Below, in pieces: positions 1 through 11,298 of a DNA stretch of 64,000 nt. The stretch is from JACMNW01 sp963708425. GTDB lineage: Bacteria > Pseudomonadota > Alphaproteobacteria > Rhodobacterales > Rhodobacteraceae. The stretch lies in assembly GCA_963708425.1 (NCBI GenBank), contig OY970206.1:1364001-1428000 (forward strand). Reading direction: 5' to 3'. The notes below the pieces were generated by a model that did no database searches, was not told the DNA's origin, and saw only the letters and a program-made list of their open reading frames with translations. A program made the position numbers and the translations under genes. The number at the start of each line of letters is the position of its first letter. The first letter of the stretch is position 1.

Positions 1-312
1 CAGGCGGTTTTCCAGTGGAAAGCTGCCCGGTCCGTTGCCTGAAGGCGCCAAGCCGTAGGGCAAGGGGGGTTGGGCTGGGTACCGTGGTTGGCAAATCGGG
101 GCGCGGCTGCCTGGGCTGGTGTGGAACGCGCCTGCCGGGGATGATGAGGGGTAAGCAAAGGTCCAGTGGACCTTTGCCCCGAAGAACGCCAGCCCCGTGG
201 GCTGGCTGGGTGGCAGGCGCGGCCCGATTTGACGCGTGTCAAATTGGGCAAGGGTGATAGGACCGCAGAGTGTTGGGGGCGGACTGCGTGGGTTTCACCC
301 ACCCGACTTTTG
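1..312. other. Non-coding left end with palindromes
   Basis: No convincing gene is seen in this stretch; the short open frames have no family resemblance and no good ribosome binding site. It holds a perfect 8-bp hairpin (AAAGGTCC/GGACCTTT) near 158-176, a 7-bp GCCAGCC/GGCTGGC hairpin near 189-207, and a Crp/Fnr-like palindrome at 227-244. It looks like an intergenic repeat region beyond the 3' end of the minus-strand gene at 313. Confidence 0.5.
227..244. promoter_or_regulatory. Candidate Crp/Fnr-family box
   Basis: The sequence ATTTGACGCGTGTCAAAT has 7-bp perfect inverted arms around a 4-bp centre, fitting the TTGAC-N4-GTCAA pattern bound by FnrL/Dnr/NnrR-type regulators. No start codon lies just downstream inside the window, so any target would be a minus-strand gene left of position 1. 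The site assignment is inference from pattern only. Confidence 0.35.
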
Positions 313-1149
313 CTATTCAGAGTCCATTCTCGCAAGCCGCCATCCGATGAAGTTAGGCGAGGAGCAAGATTTGCAAGTAAATTTGAAACTCTTTTGCCTT
401 CCCAGCTTCTCAAACAGCCCCAATGGAAATGAAGCGATACTACTGCAAACGGAGCATTCTACGTCTACCATACGAAATTCGAATCTAACAGCATCACCCT
501 CAAAAACGGGGTCCCACGTGTGATCGCAGTCTGGGTCGGAGCAGTAAACAACCTTTCCCATCTTTAGCGAACTGCGGCTTCGCTTGTTTTTTCTACCGCA
601 TGCACAGTCGAAGGAAACAGTTTCATGTTTCACACCACTTGTTATCAACGTTCCGCTGGAAATTTGACGAATCTCATCAAGCGCTTCCATCACCTTCGGC
701 TTTAGAGTTTCCAAACTGGCCTGGAGTAAGAGTGGCGCATCCTTAGAATTCGGAAGTCTTACATGCAAAAAGGAAGAAAGTGCCTGCCAAAGCCTACCAA
801 GACGAATGGGGTTTAAAGCAGTCTGAGCACCCAGCTCATGAAAAGTCATTTCAGATAGCCCATTCCGACCTTCGACATCCGAAGTAGAGACAGGCTGTGT
901 TGACACTGACATTGTGAATGCTTGAGCGATGCTTTCGTCGTGATTTTCAATCAGAAAATCAATTACTGCCTTTGGTTGCCATTTTCCGATTTCTTCCAAC
1001 GAGATATAGTCGAAGGAAACGCGCAACCTGTCATAGCAAATGCTTTCGATAGCCTTGCGGCATTCCAAAGCCGCGAGAGTAAAACTGGGAATAGTTCCGT
1101 CGGCGACAAGTTTTTCTATCTCTGAAATGTGTCTTTGCAAACGTATCAT
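313..1149 (-). CDS. Hypothetical protein with two zinc-ribbon-like motifs
   Basis: The 278-residue product belongs to no family I recognise. Its first ~170 residues are helical-looking and begin with a stretch (ALECRKAIESICYDRL) that weakly recalls HEPN-like/DUF4145 proteins. The C-terminal third has two cysteine clusters: CAC (about 182) with CSDPDC (about 202), and CSVC (about 233) with CKSC (about 262), which look like metal-binding ribbons. There is no signal peptide or membrane segment. The gene is clearly AT-richer than ftsK next to it, reads in the same direction 69 bp beyond the ftsK stop, and is probably an acquired gene. A nucleic-acid or defence-related role is possible but not shown. 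Confidence 0.6.
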   Translation of the reverse strand: MIRLQRHISEIEKLVADGTIPSFTLAALECRKAIESICYDRLRVSFDYISLEEIGKWQPKAVIDFLIENHDESIAQAFTMSVSTQPVSTSDVEGRNGLSEMTFHELGAQTALNPIRLGRLWQALSSFLHVRLPNSKDAPLLLQASLETLKPKVMEALDEIRQISSGTLITSGVKHETVSFDCACGRKNKRSRSSLKMGKVVYCSDPDCDHTWDPVFEGDAVRFEFRMVDVECSVCSSIASFPLGLFEKLGRQKSFKFTCKSCSSPNFIGWRLARMDSE

Positions 1150-1217
1150 TTGGAAGCCTCATTTTACGTGCGCAAAATTAAGCCTGAAGCGCCCCTTTTA
1201 TAGTGCAGTCTCCGCCC

Positions 1218-4022
<2,805 letters not shown>

Positions 4023-4033
4023 TACGCCCGTCC

Positions 4034-5212
4034 CTAACCGTAGAGGCAGTCACGAAGCCGCAAGAGCCCGCGCTGCATTTCATCTTTTGGGGCCACAAGT
4101 GCGACCCGGATATAACCTTTGCCGGGGTTACCTGTGGCGGTATCCCGCGACAGATACGCACCCGGCAGCACTTTGACGCCCGTTTGCGTCCATAATTTGA
4201 CGGTTGCTGTTTCGCCATCATCGACGGGCAACCACAGAAAGAAGCCGCCATCGGGGGCGGTGTAGCCTTGCATGCCGCCGAAGATGTCATCGGCCATGCG
4301 GAATTTTTCGTGGTAGAGCGCCTGGTTGGTTATGACATGCGCCTCGTCGCCCCACGCGGCGGCGGCGACCTTTTGCAAGGGCATCGGCAGTGGGGCACCG
4401 GCGAAGGTGCGAAGTTTGCGCATGGCGGCGATGCTTTGCGGGCCACCGGCGACAAAGCCTGACCGCAGACCGGGAAGGTTGGAGCGTTTGGATAAGGAGT
4501 GAAACGCCAGTACGCGTTCGGGATCGGTGCCCATTTCGGCGGCGACTTGCAGGATGCCAACCGGAGGAGCCTCGCGCCAGATTTCGGAATAGCATTCGTC
4601 GGCCATGATGCGGAAATCGTGCTTTTCCGCCAAAGTCAGCAAGGTGCGCCAATAGTCGCGGGAGGCGATAGCACCTTGGGGGTTGGCGGGAGAGCAGATG
4701 TAGACGACTGCCGTGCGATCCAGCAGGGCGGGATCGAGGCTGGTGAAATCGGGCAGATGGCCCGTGGCGGCGGTCGCGTTGACGTAGACGGGTTCGGCAC
4801 CGACAGTCAGGGCGGCGACGGCGTAGACTTGGTAGAACGGGTTTGGCATCAGCACGACGGGCTGTTTGCCGTGCTTGGTTTCCGGGCACAGGGCGACGCA
4901 GGCGTTGAACAGGCCTTCGCGGGTGCCGTTCAGCGCCATGACGCGATCTTCGGCAAGCGTGACACCGTAGCGGCGGGTTAGCCACGCGGTGATAGCGGCC
5001 AGCAGTTCGGGCGTGCCTTCGTTGACGGGGTAGATGCCGAAGCCGGAGAGGTTTTCGGCGATTATTGGGCCAACGAAGTCTGGCATGGGGTGGCGTGGCT
5101 CGCCGATGGTCATCTGAATGACCTCACCGCCCTGCACATGCGCATCCAGCAGCGTCCGCAAACGCGGGAACGCATAGTCCGGCAGGTTCGAAAACCGCTC
5201 TGGAAACGCCAT
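4034..5212 (-). CDS. dapC: PLP aminotransferase, probable succinyldiaminopimelate transaminase
   Basis: This fold-type I class I/II aminotransferase has 392 residues. The PLP lysine lies in SLSKRSNLPGLRSGF (about 237-251), a stretch typical of the DapC (N-succinyl-diaminopimelate) group of lysine and peptidoglycan precursor synthesis. The N-terminal MTIGEPRHPMP and the NPFYQVY and ANPQG motifs fit the same group. I start it at 5212 (MAFPERF) because a GAGG sits five bases upstream; an in-frame ATG at 5236 is possible but has weaker support. The substrate could still be another amino acid, as the family is broad. It lies 11 bp upstream of ftsK. Confidence 0.75.
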   Translation of the reverse strand: MAFPERFSNLPDYAFPRLRTLLDAHVQGGEVIQMTIGEPRHPMPDFVGPIIAENLSGFGIYPVNEGTPELLAAITAWLTRRYGVTLAEDRVMALNGTREGLFNACVALCPETKHGKQPVVLMPNPFYQVYAVAALTVGAEPVYVNATAATGHLPDFTSLDPALLDRTAVVYICSPANPQGAIASRDYWRTLLTLAEKHDFRIMADECYSEIWREAPPVGILQVAAEMGTDPERVLAFHSLSKRSNLPGLRSGFVAGGPQSIAAMRKLRTFAGAPLPMPLQKVAAAAWGDEAHVITNQALYHEKFRMADDIFGGMQGYTAPDGGFFLWLPVDDGETATVKLWTQTGVKVLPGAYLSRDTATGNPGKGYIRVALVAPKDEMQRGLLRLRDCLYG

Positions 5213-5341
5213 TAATGCCTCATGTTCCGGGGTCATCTCGCCCCGTTCGCCTTTACGTTATCGCCAGATTGGCCTGTGGTCCAGAAAAACGCTGGCAGGG
5301 CATGCGTTTGCCGGGCGAACCTGTGGCTTTTTCGCCGGGGT

Positions 5342-6673
5342 TTAACCCAGCGCGCGTTCTGCTGCCGAACCCAGCCGAAGCAAGCGCTCTTCTTGCCACG
5401 GTGCAGCCATCAGAGTGATGCCGCAGGACGGTTGCGAAGTGGGCAGGGTCAGGGCGCAAAGGCCGAACAGATTTGCTATGCGGGCATTTCGCAGGGCAAG
5501 CAGGTTTTCGGTGACGTAATAATTATCATCGGTCATCAAGCGGTTGGCGTCAGGCGGCAGAATGGGGGCTGTGGGCAGGATGACAGCATCATAGCCCGCG
5601 GTGCGTTTCAGCCACATGGCGCGAAGTTCCTCTAACCTGCGCCAGCCTGCAATGTAATCCGCCGCCCTGATGGTGCCGCCGATGCGGAAACGCTCTAATA
5701 TGCGGGGGAACATCTTGTCGGGGTCAGCTTCGATAACCTTTGACCAGATGCCATAGGCATCGGCAGTGACAAGCGGGCCTGCGAGGGCTAGCGCCTCGGT
5801 CACTTCGGGGATGTTCCCACGCTCAACCTTCGCGCCCTTCAAGGTAAGCCTCTGAACAGCTTGATCAAAGCCCTTTGCCGGTGCATCGCGGATATCGTCA
5901 AGCGCGACGGTTTCCAGCAACAGCAGCCGAGTGCCTGTTAAGGTGCTGCCGCCCAGATCAGCAGTTTTGCCGCCTTCCAATGCAGCCAGCAGCAAGGCGC
6001 AATCTTCGACCGACCGGGCAATCGGGCCGACGGTATCGAAGCGTTCGAACAACGGCACCACACCGCGCAGCGAGAGGCGACCAAATGTGGTTTTGAGACC
6101 AACAAGATCGTTCCACGCCGCCGGAATGCGCACGGACCCGCCCGAGTCGCTTCCGATAGCCGCTGGGGCCAAACCGAAGGCGACCGAGGCGGCTGCACCG
6201 GAGGATGACCCGCCGGGGACGGCGTTGGGATCATTCACATTCGGTGGGGTGGCGGTGATGGGGTTCAGGCCGAGGCCGGAAAACGCCAGTTCGGACATGT
6301 GGGTTTTGCCCAAGCAGACAAGGCCCTGGGCGGTGGCGGTGGTCAGCACTTCGGCATCGCGAGCGGGGATGCGGTCTTTTAGCAGGGCGGAGCCAGCCTC
6401 GGTTGCGGCGCCGGAGGTATCGAACAGGTCTTTCCACGATAGCGGCACGCCGTCCAGCAGGCCGATCCGGTTGCCCAGTTTCGCCCGGCCCGCCGCAGCC
6501 ATGGCCATTGACCGTGCCCGGCGCGGGGTGGTGCGGGTGTAGATGCGGCTGGCGTGCGGGTGGGCGGCGATGGCATCAAGATATGCTTCAGTCAGTTCAA
6601 CCGCGTTGATCTTGCCTGCGCCGATGGCGCGGCCAAGATCGCCCGCCGTCATCCAAAGCCAGTTGTCCGCCAT
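5342..6673 (-). CDS. Amidase signature family protein
   Basis: The 443-residue product has the complete Ser-cisSer-Lys machinery of amidase-signature hydrolases: the lysine in WKDLFDTSG (about 79) and the serine-rich loop GGSSSGAAAS followed by GSDSGGSVRIPA (about 153-175). It is likely cytoplasmic and hydrolyses a small amide; the substrate cannot be read from sequence. The start at 6673 (MADNWLW) is chosen because the longer frame to 6772 would run into the divergent hydroxylase gene at 6753. The 79 bp between the two start codons must hold both promoters. Confidence 0.88.
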   Translation of the reverse strand: MADNWLWMTAGDLGRAIGAGKINAVELTEAYLDAIAAHPHASRIYTRTTPRRARSMAMAAAGRAKLGNRIGLLDGVPLSWKDLFDTSGAATEAGSALLKDRIPARDAEVLTTATAQGLVCLGKTHMSELAFSGLGLNPITATPPNVNDPNAVPGGSSSGAAASVAFGLAPAAIGSDSGGSVRIPAAWNDLVGLKTTFGRLSLRGVVPLFERFDTVGPIARSVEDCALLLAALEGGKTADLGGSTLTGTRLLLLETVALDDIRDAPAKGFDQAVQRLTLKGAKVERGNIPEVTEALALAGPLVTADAYGIWSKVIEADPDKMFPRILERFRIGGTIRAADYIAGWRRLEELRAMWLKRTAGYDAVILPTAPILPPDANRLMTDDNYYVTENLLALRNARIANLFGLCALTLPTSQPSCGITLMAAPWQEERLLRLGSAAERALG

Positions 6674-6752
6674 TTTCGCCCCCCGCGTTTGGTGGAAGGG
6701 TAGCGGCAAGGCGGCGCATGGACAATCCCAACTGCAGGCGCATAGTTGCGGG

Positions 6753-7982
6753 ATGGAATATGATACGGACATCGTGATTGCAGGCGGCGGGCTGAACGGG
6801 CCTGCGTTGGCGCTGGCATTGGCGCAGGGCGGGTTTCGGGTGACGGTGGTTGATGCGCAGCCAGCGCGCGCCCGTGCCGAGGCGGGGTTTGATGGCCGTG
6901 CCTATGCGTTGGCGATTGCGTCGAAGCGGTTGCTGACGGTGCTAGGGATATGGGCCGAGGTGGCCGATAAGACCCAGCCGATTTTGCAGATCAAGGCCAG
7001 TGATGGGCGGGCGGGCATGGGGCCATCGCCGTTTTTCCTGACCTTTGATCATGCGGAGATTGAAGAAGGCCCGATGGGGTTCATGCTGGAAGACCGGCAT
7101 TTGTATGCAGCGTTTCTGGCGGCGATGCAGGCGGATAAGCGGATCACGCTGCTGTCGGGGGAGAGCGTTGTGGCGCAGGAACCGGGGGCTGGTGGGATTA
7201 ATGTGACTTTGGCGGCGGGGACGCAGATTTCGGCACGGGTGCTGATTGGGTGCGATGGGCGTGGGTCTGGTACTGCTTCGCGGGCGGGAATTACGCGGGT
7301 TGGCTGGGGCTATGGGCAGACGGCGCTGGTGACGGCGGTGGCGCATACGCTGCCGCATAACGGCATTGCGCATCAGTTCTTCATGCCAGCCGGGCCGTTG
7401 GCGATTTTGCCGCTGCATGGCGGGTATCATTCGTCGATTGTCTGGGCCGAGACAGAGGCGACTGCGGCGGCGATTCAGGCATTGCCGGACGCGGAATATC
7501 TGCAGGCTTTGCGGCCCCGATTTGGCGATTTTCTGGGTGAGATTACGCTGGCGGGGGATCGGTTTACCTATCCGTTGTCGTTAAGTCTGGCGCAAAGTTT
7601 TGTGGCCCCCCGGCTGGCGTTGGTGGGGGATGCAGCACACGGCGTGCATCCGATTGCCGGGCAAGGTTTGAACCTTGGGTTGCGTGATGTGGCGGCATTG
7701 GCGCAGGTGTTGATCGAAGCGTCGCGGCGGGGCGAGGATATAGGTGCTGCGGATGTGCTGGAACGGTATCAGCGCTGGCGGCGGTTTGACGCGACGGCTT
7801 TGGCGCTGGGTATGGACAGCGTCAATCGGCTGTTTTCCAACGACAATCCGGTGTTGCGGGCGGGGCGGGATTTAGGGTTGGGTCTGGTGAATGCTGTGCC
7901 CGGATTGCGGCGCATGTTCATTCGGCAGGCGGCAGGGCTGACCGGGGATCTGCCGAAGCTGTTGGCGGGGCAGCAGATTTAA
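6753..7982 (+). CDS. UbiH/UbiF/VisC-family FAD-dependent hydroxylase
   Basis: A 409-residue flavoprotein monooxygenase of the ubiquinone hydroxylase group. The N-terminal FAD-binding motif is IAGGGLNGPALALALAQGGF, and the second FAD motif is LVGDAAHGVHPIAGQGLNLGL (about 290-310), both hallmarks of UbiH, UbiF, UbiI and Coq6. It probably hydroxylates the aromatic ring during ubiquinone synthesis, but which carbon cannot be decided here. The start at 6753 (MEYDTDIVIAGGG) puts the Rossmann fold at the N-terminus; the open frame extends further upstream only because it runs over the divergent amidase gene. Confidence 0.9.
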   Translation: MEYDTDIVIAGGGLNGPALALALAQGGFRVTVVDAQPARARAEAGFDGRAYALAIASKRLLTVLGIWAEVADKTQPILQIKASDGRAGMGPSPFFLTFDHAEIEEGPMGFMLEDRHLYAAFLAAMQADKRITLLSGESVVAQEPGAGGINVTLAAGTQISARVLIGCDGRGSGTASRAGITRVGWGYGQTALVTAVAHTLPHNGIAHQFFMPAGPLAILPLHGGYHSSIVWAETEATAAAIQALPDAEYLQALRPRFGDFLGEITLAGDRFTYPLSLSLAQSFVAPRLALVGDAAHGVHPIAGQGLNLGLRDVAALAQVLIEASRRGEDIGAADVLERYQRWRRFDATALALGMDSVNRLFSNDNPVLRAGRDLGLGLVNAVPGLRRMFIRQAAGLTGDLPKLLAGQQI

Positions 7983-7995
7983 CTTTTTGTTTTGC

Positions 7996-8040
7996 CGCGC
8001 ATTTTATCCGAAAACCGTTTCACACTTTTCAGAATGCGCA
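7996..8040. repeat. Alphaproteobacterial palindromic element, copy 1
   Basis: A ~45-bp element with the core TATCCGAAAACCGTTTCACA, bounded by GCGCAT and ATGCGC. It lies between the hydroxylase stop and the Trm112 stop. A near-identical copy lies at 10894-10941 and a diverged one at 51290-51330. The TCCGAAAACCG...CACTTTTCGG pattern is widespread between genes in Rhizobiales and Rhodobacterales. Confidence 0.75.
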
Positions 8041-8253
8041 TTAGTCGATCTGGCGCGCCTCGGACACCAGCATGATCGGGATGCCATCGCGAATGGGGAA
8101 GGCAAGGCCAGCGGCGCGGGATATCAGTTCCTGATGTTCGGCGTCATAGGACAGGACGGCTTGGGTCAACGGGCATACCAGTGCCTCCAGCATGTGGCGA
8201 TCGGCGACCGTTCGGTCGGCAGTGGTTTTGCCAGTGTCATGCGGGTCTGTCAT
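8041..8253 (-). CDS. Trm112 family protein
   Basis: A 70-residue protein with the Trm112/UPF0434 signature: LEALVCPLT, then LISRAAGLAFPIRDGIPIML. Family members are small zinc-ribbon-like partners of methyltransferases; in bacteria the partner is usually unknown. Only one cysteine is visible, so metal binding is probably lost, as in many bacterial members. The start overlaps the stop of the upstream LON-domain gene by four bases, indicating translational coupling. Confidence 0.88.
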   Translation of the reverse strand: MTDPHDTGKTTADRTVADRHMLEALVCPLTQAVLSYDAEHQELISRAAGLAFPIRDGIPIMLVSEARQID

Positions 8254-8891
8254 TGCATCGCCTCGCCATTTCCGCCGCCGCGCAGGGAAAATTCGAACAG
8301 AGTGACCAGCGTTTCGCGGCGGGTTTCCAACGACGGGGCTTCGAGCAGCGCCTGTTTATCTTCGGGGGCAAAGGGGCAGAGCATCGACAGCGAATTGATC
8401 AGCAATTCGGCGTCGGCCTCTTTCAGGCTGCCCCAATCGGTGGACAATTCCATCGCCTGAAAGTAGCGGCCAAGAATGGCAAGAAACGGCGCGCGGTCAA
8501 AACCCTTGTCATCTTCACAGGCGCCCAGATCGCGGGCGAAGGGCGCCCAATCGACAGTGCAGCGGCGGTAGGGGGTGAAGCCGTTGACCTCTTGCAAGAC
8601 GCGGAAGCGCGATACGCCTGTGAGGGTGACCATATAGCGGCCATCTTCGGTTTCGGAAAAGCCGGTCAGACGACCAGCGCAGCCGATGGAATGCAGACGC
8701 TTTTCCGATGACCCCGGCACTTCGCGCGGCTGCACCATGCCGATCAGGCGGTGCTTGGTTTTCATGGCGTCTTCCAGCATTTGCAGATAGCGCGGCTCGA
8801 AGATGTGCAGCGGCAGTTTGGCACGGGGCAGCAGCAAAGCGCCCGGCAATGGGAAGACGGCAATGGTTTCGGGAAGATCGATGTTTTTCAT
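8250..8891 (-). CDS. LON peptidase substrate-binding domain protein
   Basis: This 213-residue protein matches the N-terminal (LAN/PUA-like) domain of Lon: IAVFPLPGALLLPRAKLPLHIFEPRY at the N-terminus (shown here only in part as FPLPGALLLP and LHIFEPRY) and a GCAGR motif. It has no ATPase or protease domain, so it is a stand-alone substrate-binding domain of unknown role. It lies between the thioredoxin-TPR gene and the Trm112 gene on the same strand, with overlap to the latter, suggesting a three-gene operon. Confidence 0.9.
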   Translation of the reverse strand: MKNIDLPETIAVFPLPGALLLPRAKLPLHIFEPRYLQMLEDAMKTKHRLIGMVQPREVPGSSEKRLHSIGCAGRLTGFSETEDGRYMVTLTGVSRFRVLQEVNGFTPYRRCTVDWAPFARDLGACEDDKGFDRAPFLAILGRYFQAMELSTDWGSLKEADAELLINSLSMLCPFAPEDKQALLEAPSLETRRETLVTLFEFSLRGGGNGEAMQ

Positions 8892-8920
8892 GATATCCCT
8901 GATGTAGGTCGGTAGACGCC

Positions 8921-9838
8921 TCAGGCAAATATCATGGAGGAAAGTTTTCGGCGGCCTTTGAGAACAATCGGATCTTGCGGCTTTAGCGCTTCGAAAATGG
9001 TGAACAGCTGGGCCTTGGCCGCGCCATCATTCCACTCGCGGTCCCGGCGAAACAGATCGAGCAGCGCATCGACCGCCTCTTCGACCTTGCCTTCGGCGTA
9101 CAAGGCAAGGGCCAGATCAAAGCGGGCTTGCAGGTTGTCGGGCTGTGCTTCGACGGCACTGCGCAATTCATTTTCGGGCCCGGCATTGGCGGCTTGACGG
9201 GCAAGCTCGATCTGGGCGCGGACGGCTTCGATTTCTTTGGTCTTGGCCATTTCGGGTGGGGCGGCATCGACAAGTGTCTGTGCCTGATCGACCTCGCCCA
9301 TGGCCAGATGTGCGCGGGCCAGGCCACCATAGGCGGCGGCGTTGGTTGGGTCTTCACCTAGGATGGCGGCAAAGGTTTCGGCGGCATCGACGGCAGCGCC
9401 TTCATCCAGCATGGCCTCGGCGGCCTCAACCGCTTCCGCCAGGCCACCGTCACCGGCAAGGGCTGCGACGCGGTCGATGAAGGCTTTAATCTCTGATCCC
9501 GGAACGGCACCTTGAAAGCCATCGACCGGCTGGCCTTTCCAGAAGGCATAGACCGTCGGGATAGACTGGACGCGCAGTTGGGCGGCGATGCGCTGGTTCT
9601 GATCGACATCGACCTTGACCATGCGAACTTTGCCACCGGCAGCTTTAACGCCAGCCTCCAGCGCCGGGCCGAGGGTTTTGCACGGGCCGCACCACGGTGC
9701 CCAGAAATCAACGATCACTGGCACAGTCTGGCTTAGCTCGATGACGTCGGCCAAAAAGCTGGCTTCGGTGCCATCCTTGATCAAATCACCTGCGGGGACG
9801 GCAGTGTTTGCCGCAGCGTTGTTACCCAACCCGATCAT
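8921..9838 (-). CDS. Thioredoxin-TPR co-chaperone (CnoX/YbbN type)
   Basis: The 305-residue protein has an N-terminal thioredoxin domain with an intact CGPC (WAPWCGPCKTLGP, about 55-67) and a C-terminal helical tetratricopeptide region (about 135-305). This is the CnoX/YbbN architecture, a chaperedoxin that protects oxidation-prone proteins and hands them to GroEL or DnaK. Unlike E. coli YbbN, which has SxxC, this one keeps both cysteines and could be a true oxidoreductase. The start at 9838 is preferred because GAGG lies six bases upstream, within the longer open frame that begins at 9904. Confidence 0.88.
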   Translation of the reverse strand: MIGLGNNAAANTAVPAGDLIKDGTEASFLADVIELSQTVPVIVDFWAPWCGPCKTLGPALEAGVKAAGGKVRMVKVDVDQNQRIAAQLRVQSIPTVYAFWKGQPVDGFQGAVPGSEIKAFIDRVAALAGDGGLAEAVEAAEAMLDEGAAVDAAETFAAILGEDPTNAAAYGGLARAHLAMGEVDQAQTLVDAAPPEMAKTKEIEAVRAQIELARQAANAGPENELRSAVEAQPDNLQARFDLALALYAEGKVEEAVDALLDLFRRDREWNDGAAKAQLFTIFEALKPQDPIVLKGRRKLSSMIFA

Positions 9839-10021
9839 CGCAACCCTCATCTGGCTTTGTTTCGCCTCTATATGAGGCTGCGGCGCGAAAAGGCCAAGAG
9901 GCAAGGCGTGCCTGTTGCGGTTTCGTTTCTACAAAAGTACCCCTGCCCGGCGGGCATTTAGCTTTTTCGGCCCCTGTCCGATAGTTGGGAGTACCGGAGC
10001 TGCCCGCCTACTGACGCTGCG

Positions 10022-10810
10022 TCACAAATCAAACGTGGCGAAGACGGGGGCGTGGTCGCTGGGTTGATCCCAGCCACGGCTGGCGCGCAGGATGCGGCTG
10101 CTGTGGCCAGCGGCGGCGATATCGGGCGTGGCCCAGATGTGATCGAGACGGCGGCCTTTGTCGGCAGTATCCCAATCGGGGGATCGGTAGGACCACCAGC
10201 TATATAGCAACCCGCTGGGGAGGTCTTTGCGGGTGATATCGACCCAAGCGCCTGCTTCCTGAGCGGCATTGAGATGGTCAACCTCGATCGGGGTGTGACT
10301 GACGATTTTCAGCAGTTGCTTGTGGTTCCAGACGTCATCTTCACGCGGGGCGATGTTCAGATCACCGACCAGAATGGCGCGATCCGGCTTTTCCCAGCGG
10401 CACCAATCGCGCAGGTCGGTTAGGAAATCCAGCTTTTGGCCGAACTTGTCGTTCAGCGTGCGGTCTGGAATATCGCCGCCGGCGGGGACGTAGCAGTTGT
10501 GAATGGTGATGCCGTTTTCGAGCCGCGCCGCGACATGCCGGGCATGACCCATCTTGGCAAAATCCCTGTCGCCGGCATCCATGATTGGCAGTTTCGAGAT
10601 GATGGCGACGCCGTTGTAACCCTTTTGGCCGCGCGCCACCATGTAGCGATAGCCAAGCGCTTGAAATTGTTCGACCGGGATGTTTTCGACCGGGCTTTTG
10701 CATTCTTGCAGGCACAGGATATCGGGTGCCTCATCGGCCATCAGGCGGGCCACCAGACCTTCGCGCAAGCGCACCGAGTTGATGTTCCATGTGGCAAGAG
10801 TGAAAGGCAT
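10022..10810 (-). CDS. xthA: Exodeoxyribonuclease III
   Basis: A 262-residue member of the Exo III/AP endonuclease family, acting on abasic sites and 3'-blocked ends in base excision repair. The hallmarks are the N-terminal ATWNINSVR, the metal-binding glutamate in CLQECKSP (about 34), GDLNIAP (about 150) and the C-terminal SDHAPV. I start at 10810 (MPFTLATWN), as in family members; the frame stays open to 11158 but that extension would run through a palindromic repeat and into an sRNA-like sequence. Confidence 0.93.
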   Translation of the reverse strand: MPFTLATWNINSVRLREGLVARLMADEAPDILCLQECKSPVENIPVEQFQALGYRYMVARGQKGYNGVAIISKLPIMDAGDRDFAKMGHARHVAARLENGITIHNCYVPAGGDIPDRTLNDKFGQKLDFLTDLRDWCRWEKPDRAILVGDLNIAPREDDVWNHKQLLKIVSHTPIEVDHLNAAQEAGAWVDITRKDLPSGLLYSWWSYRSPDWDTADKGRRLDHIWATPDIAAAGHSSRILRASRGWDQPSDHAPVFATFDL

Positions 10811-10893
10811 GGCGGGGCTTTCTGTGCAGTTAAGCGACATCAAAGCGGTTTGCGTTTGAGAAGAATCAAACCCCCGCTTTAACCTTTTCTTTT

Positions 10894-10941
10894 GTCGCGC
10901 ATCTTTATCCGAAAACCGTTTCACACCTTTCGGAATGCGCT
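10894..10941. repeat. Alphaproteobacterial palindromic element, copy 2
   Basis: This matches the element at 7996-8040 over almost its whole length: GTCGCGCAT, TATCCGAAAACCGTTTCACA, then a CGGAATGCGC end. It lies upstream of xthA on that gene's template strand, so it may be in the xthA 5' leader. Confidence 0.75.
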
Positions 10942-11027
10942 TTAGACCCCAGACTATGGAACAGTTTATGCCAAACGGAAAGCCATTGAGAGCGGTGTTT
11001 GCGGGAATTCCTGGCTGCTGACTTACC

Positions 11028-11074
11028 AAAAAAAGACCCGGCAGAGCGCCGGGCCAAGTCCAACAGGGAGGTAG
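11028..11074 (-). ncRNA. Small RNA candidate 1 (CCUCCC motif plus terminator)
   Basis: On the minus strand the sequence reads ACCTCCCTGTTGGACTTGG, then a GC hairpin (stem 11037-11042 with 11048-11053), then seven T residues (11028-11034). A -10-like CTATAC lies at 11080-11085, so a transcript of roughly 45-50 nt is predicted. The single-stranded CCUCCC can pair with Shine-Dalgarno sequences, as in the alphaproteobacterial suhB/mmgR (alpha-r8) type of sRNA, which this resembles from memory. A homologous unit lies at 11296-11340. Exact ends are not known. Confidence 0.6.
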
Positions 11075-11184
11075 GTTTTGTATAGCACAACCGGGGGCTG
11101 TTTGGTTGGATAAGTGAGTTTGCCCAAACATTCGGCGAAAACGTTGCGTTGACACCACAGTCGGGCGTCATGCAGGTTGGCGCG

Positions 11185-11298
11185 ATGACAGCGACAGTGC
11201 TTTGGAAGAACCGAAATTACCGACTTATCTTTTCTGCCAGTGCCATCAGCAACCTTGGGGATGGAGTGTCGGCGCTTGCCTTGCCGTGGTTAGCCAAA
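11185..11298 (+). pseudogene. Truncated 5' remnant of an MFS transporter gene
   Basis: The 37 codons from the ATG at 11185 encode a typical N-terminus of a major facilitator permease: WKNRNYRLIFSASAISNLGD followed by GVSALALPWLA. Family proteins are about 400 residues. The similarity stops exactly where the frame enters the T-tract and hairpin of small RNA candidate 2, after which the frame encodes unrelated KKKAGHAARP. The remainder of the transporter is absent from the window, so this is a decayed fragment, not a working gene. Confidence 0.65.
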
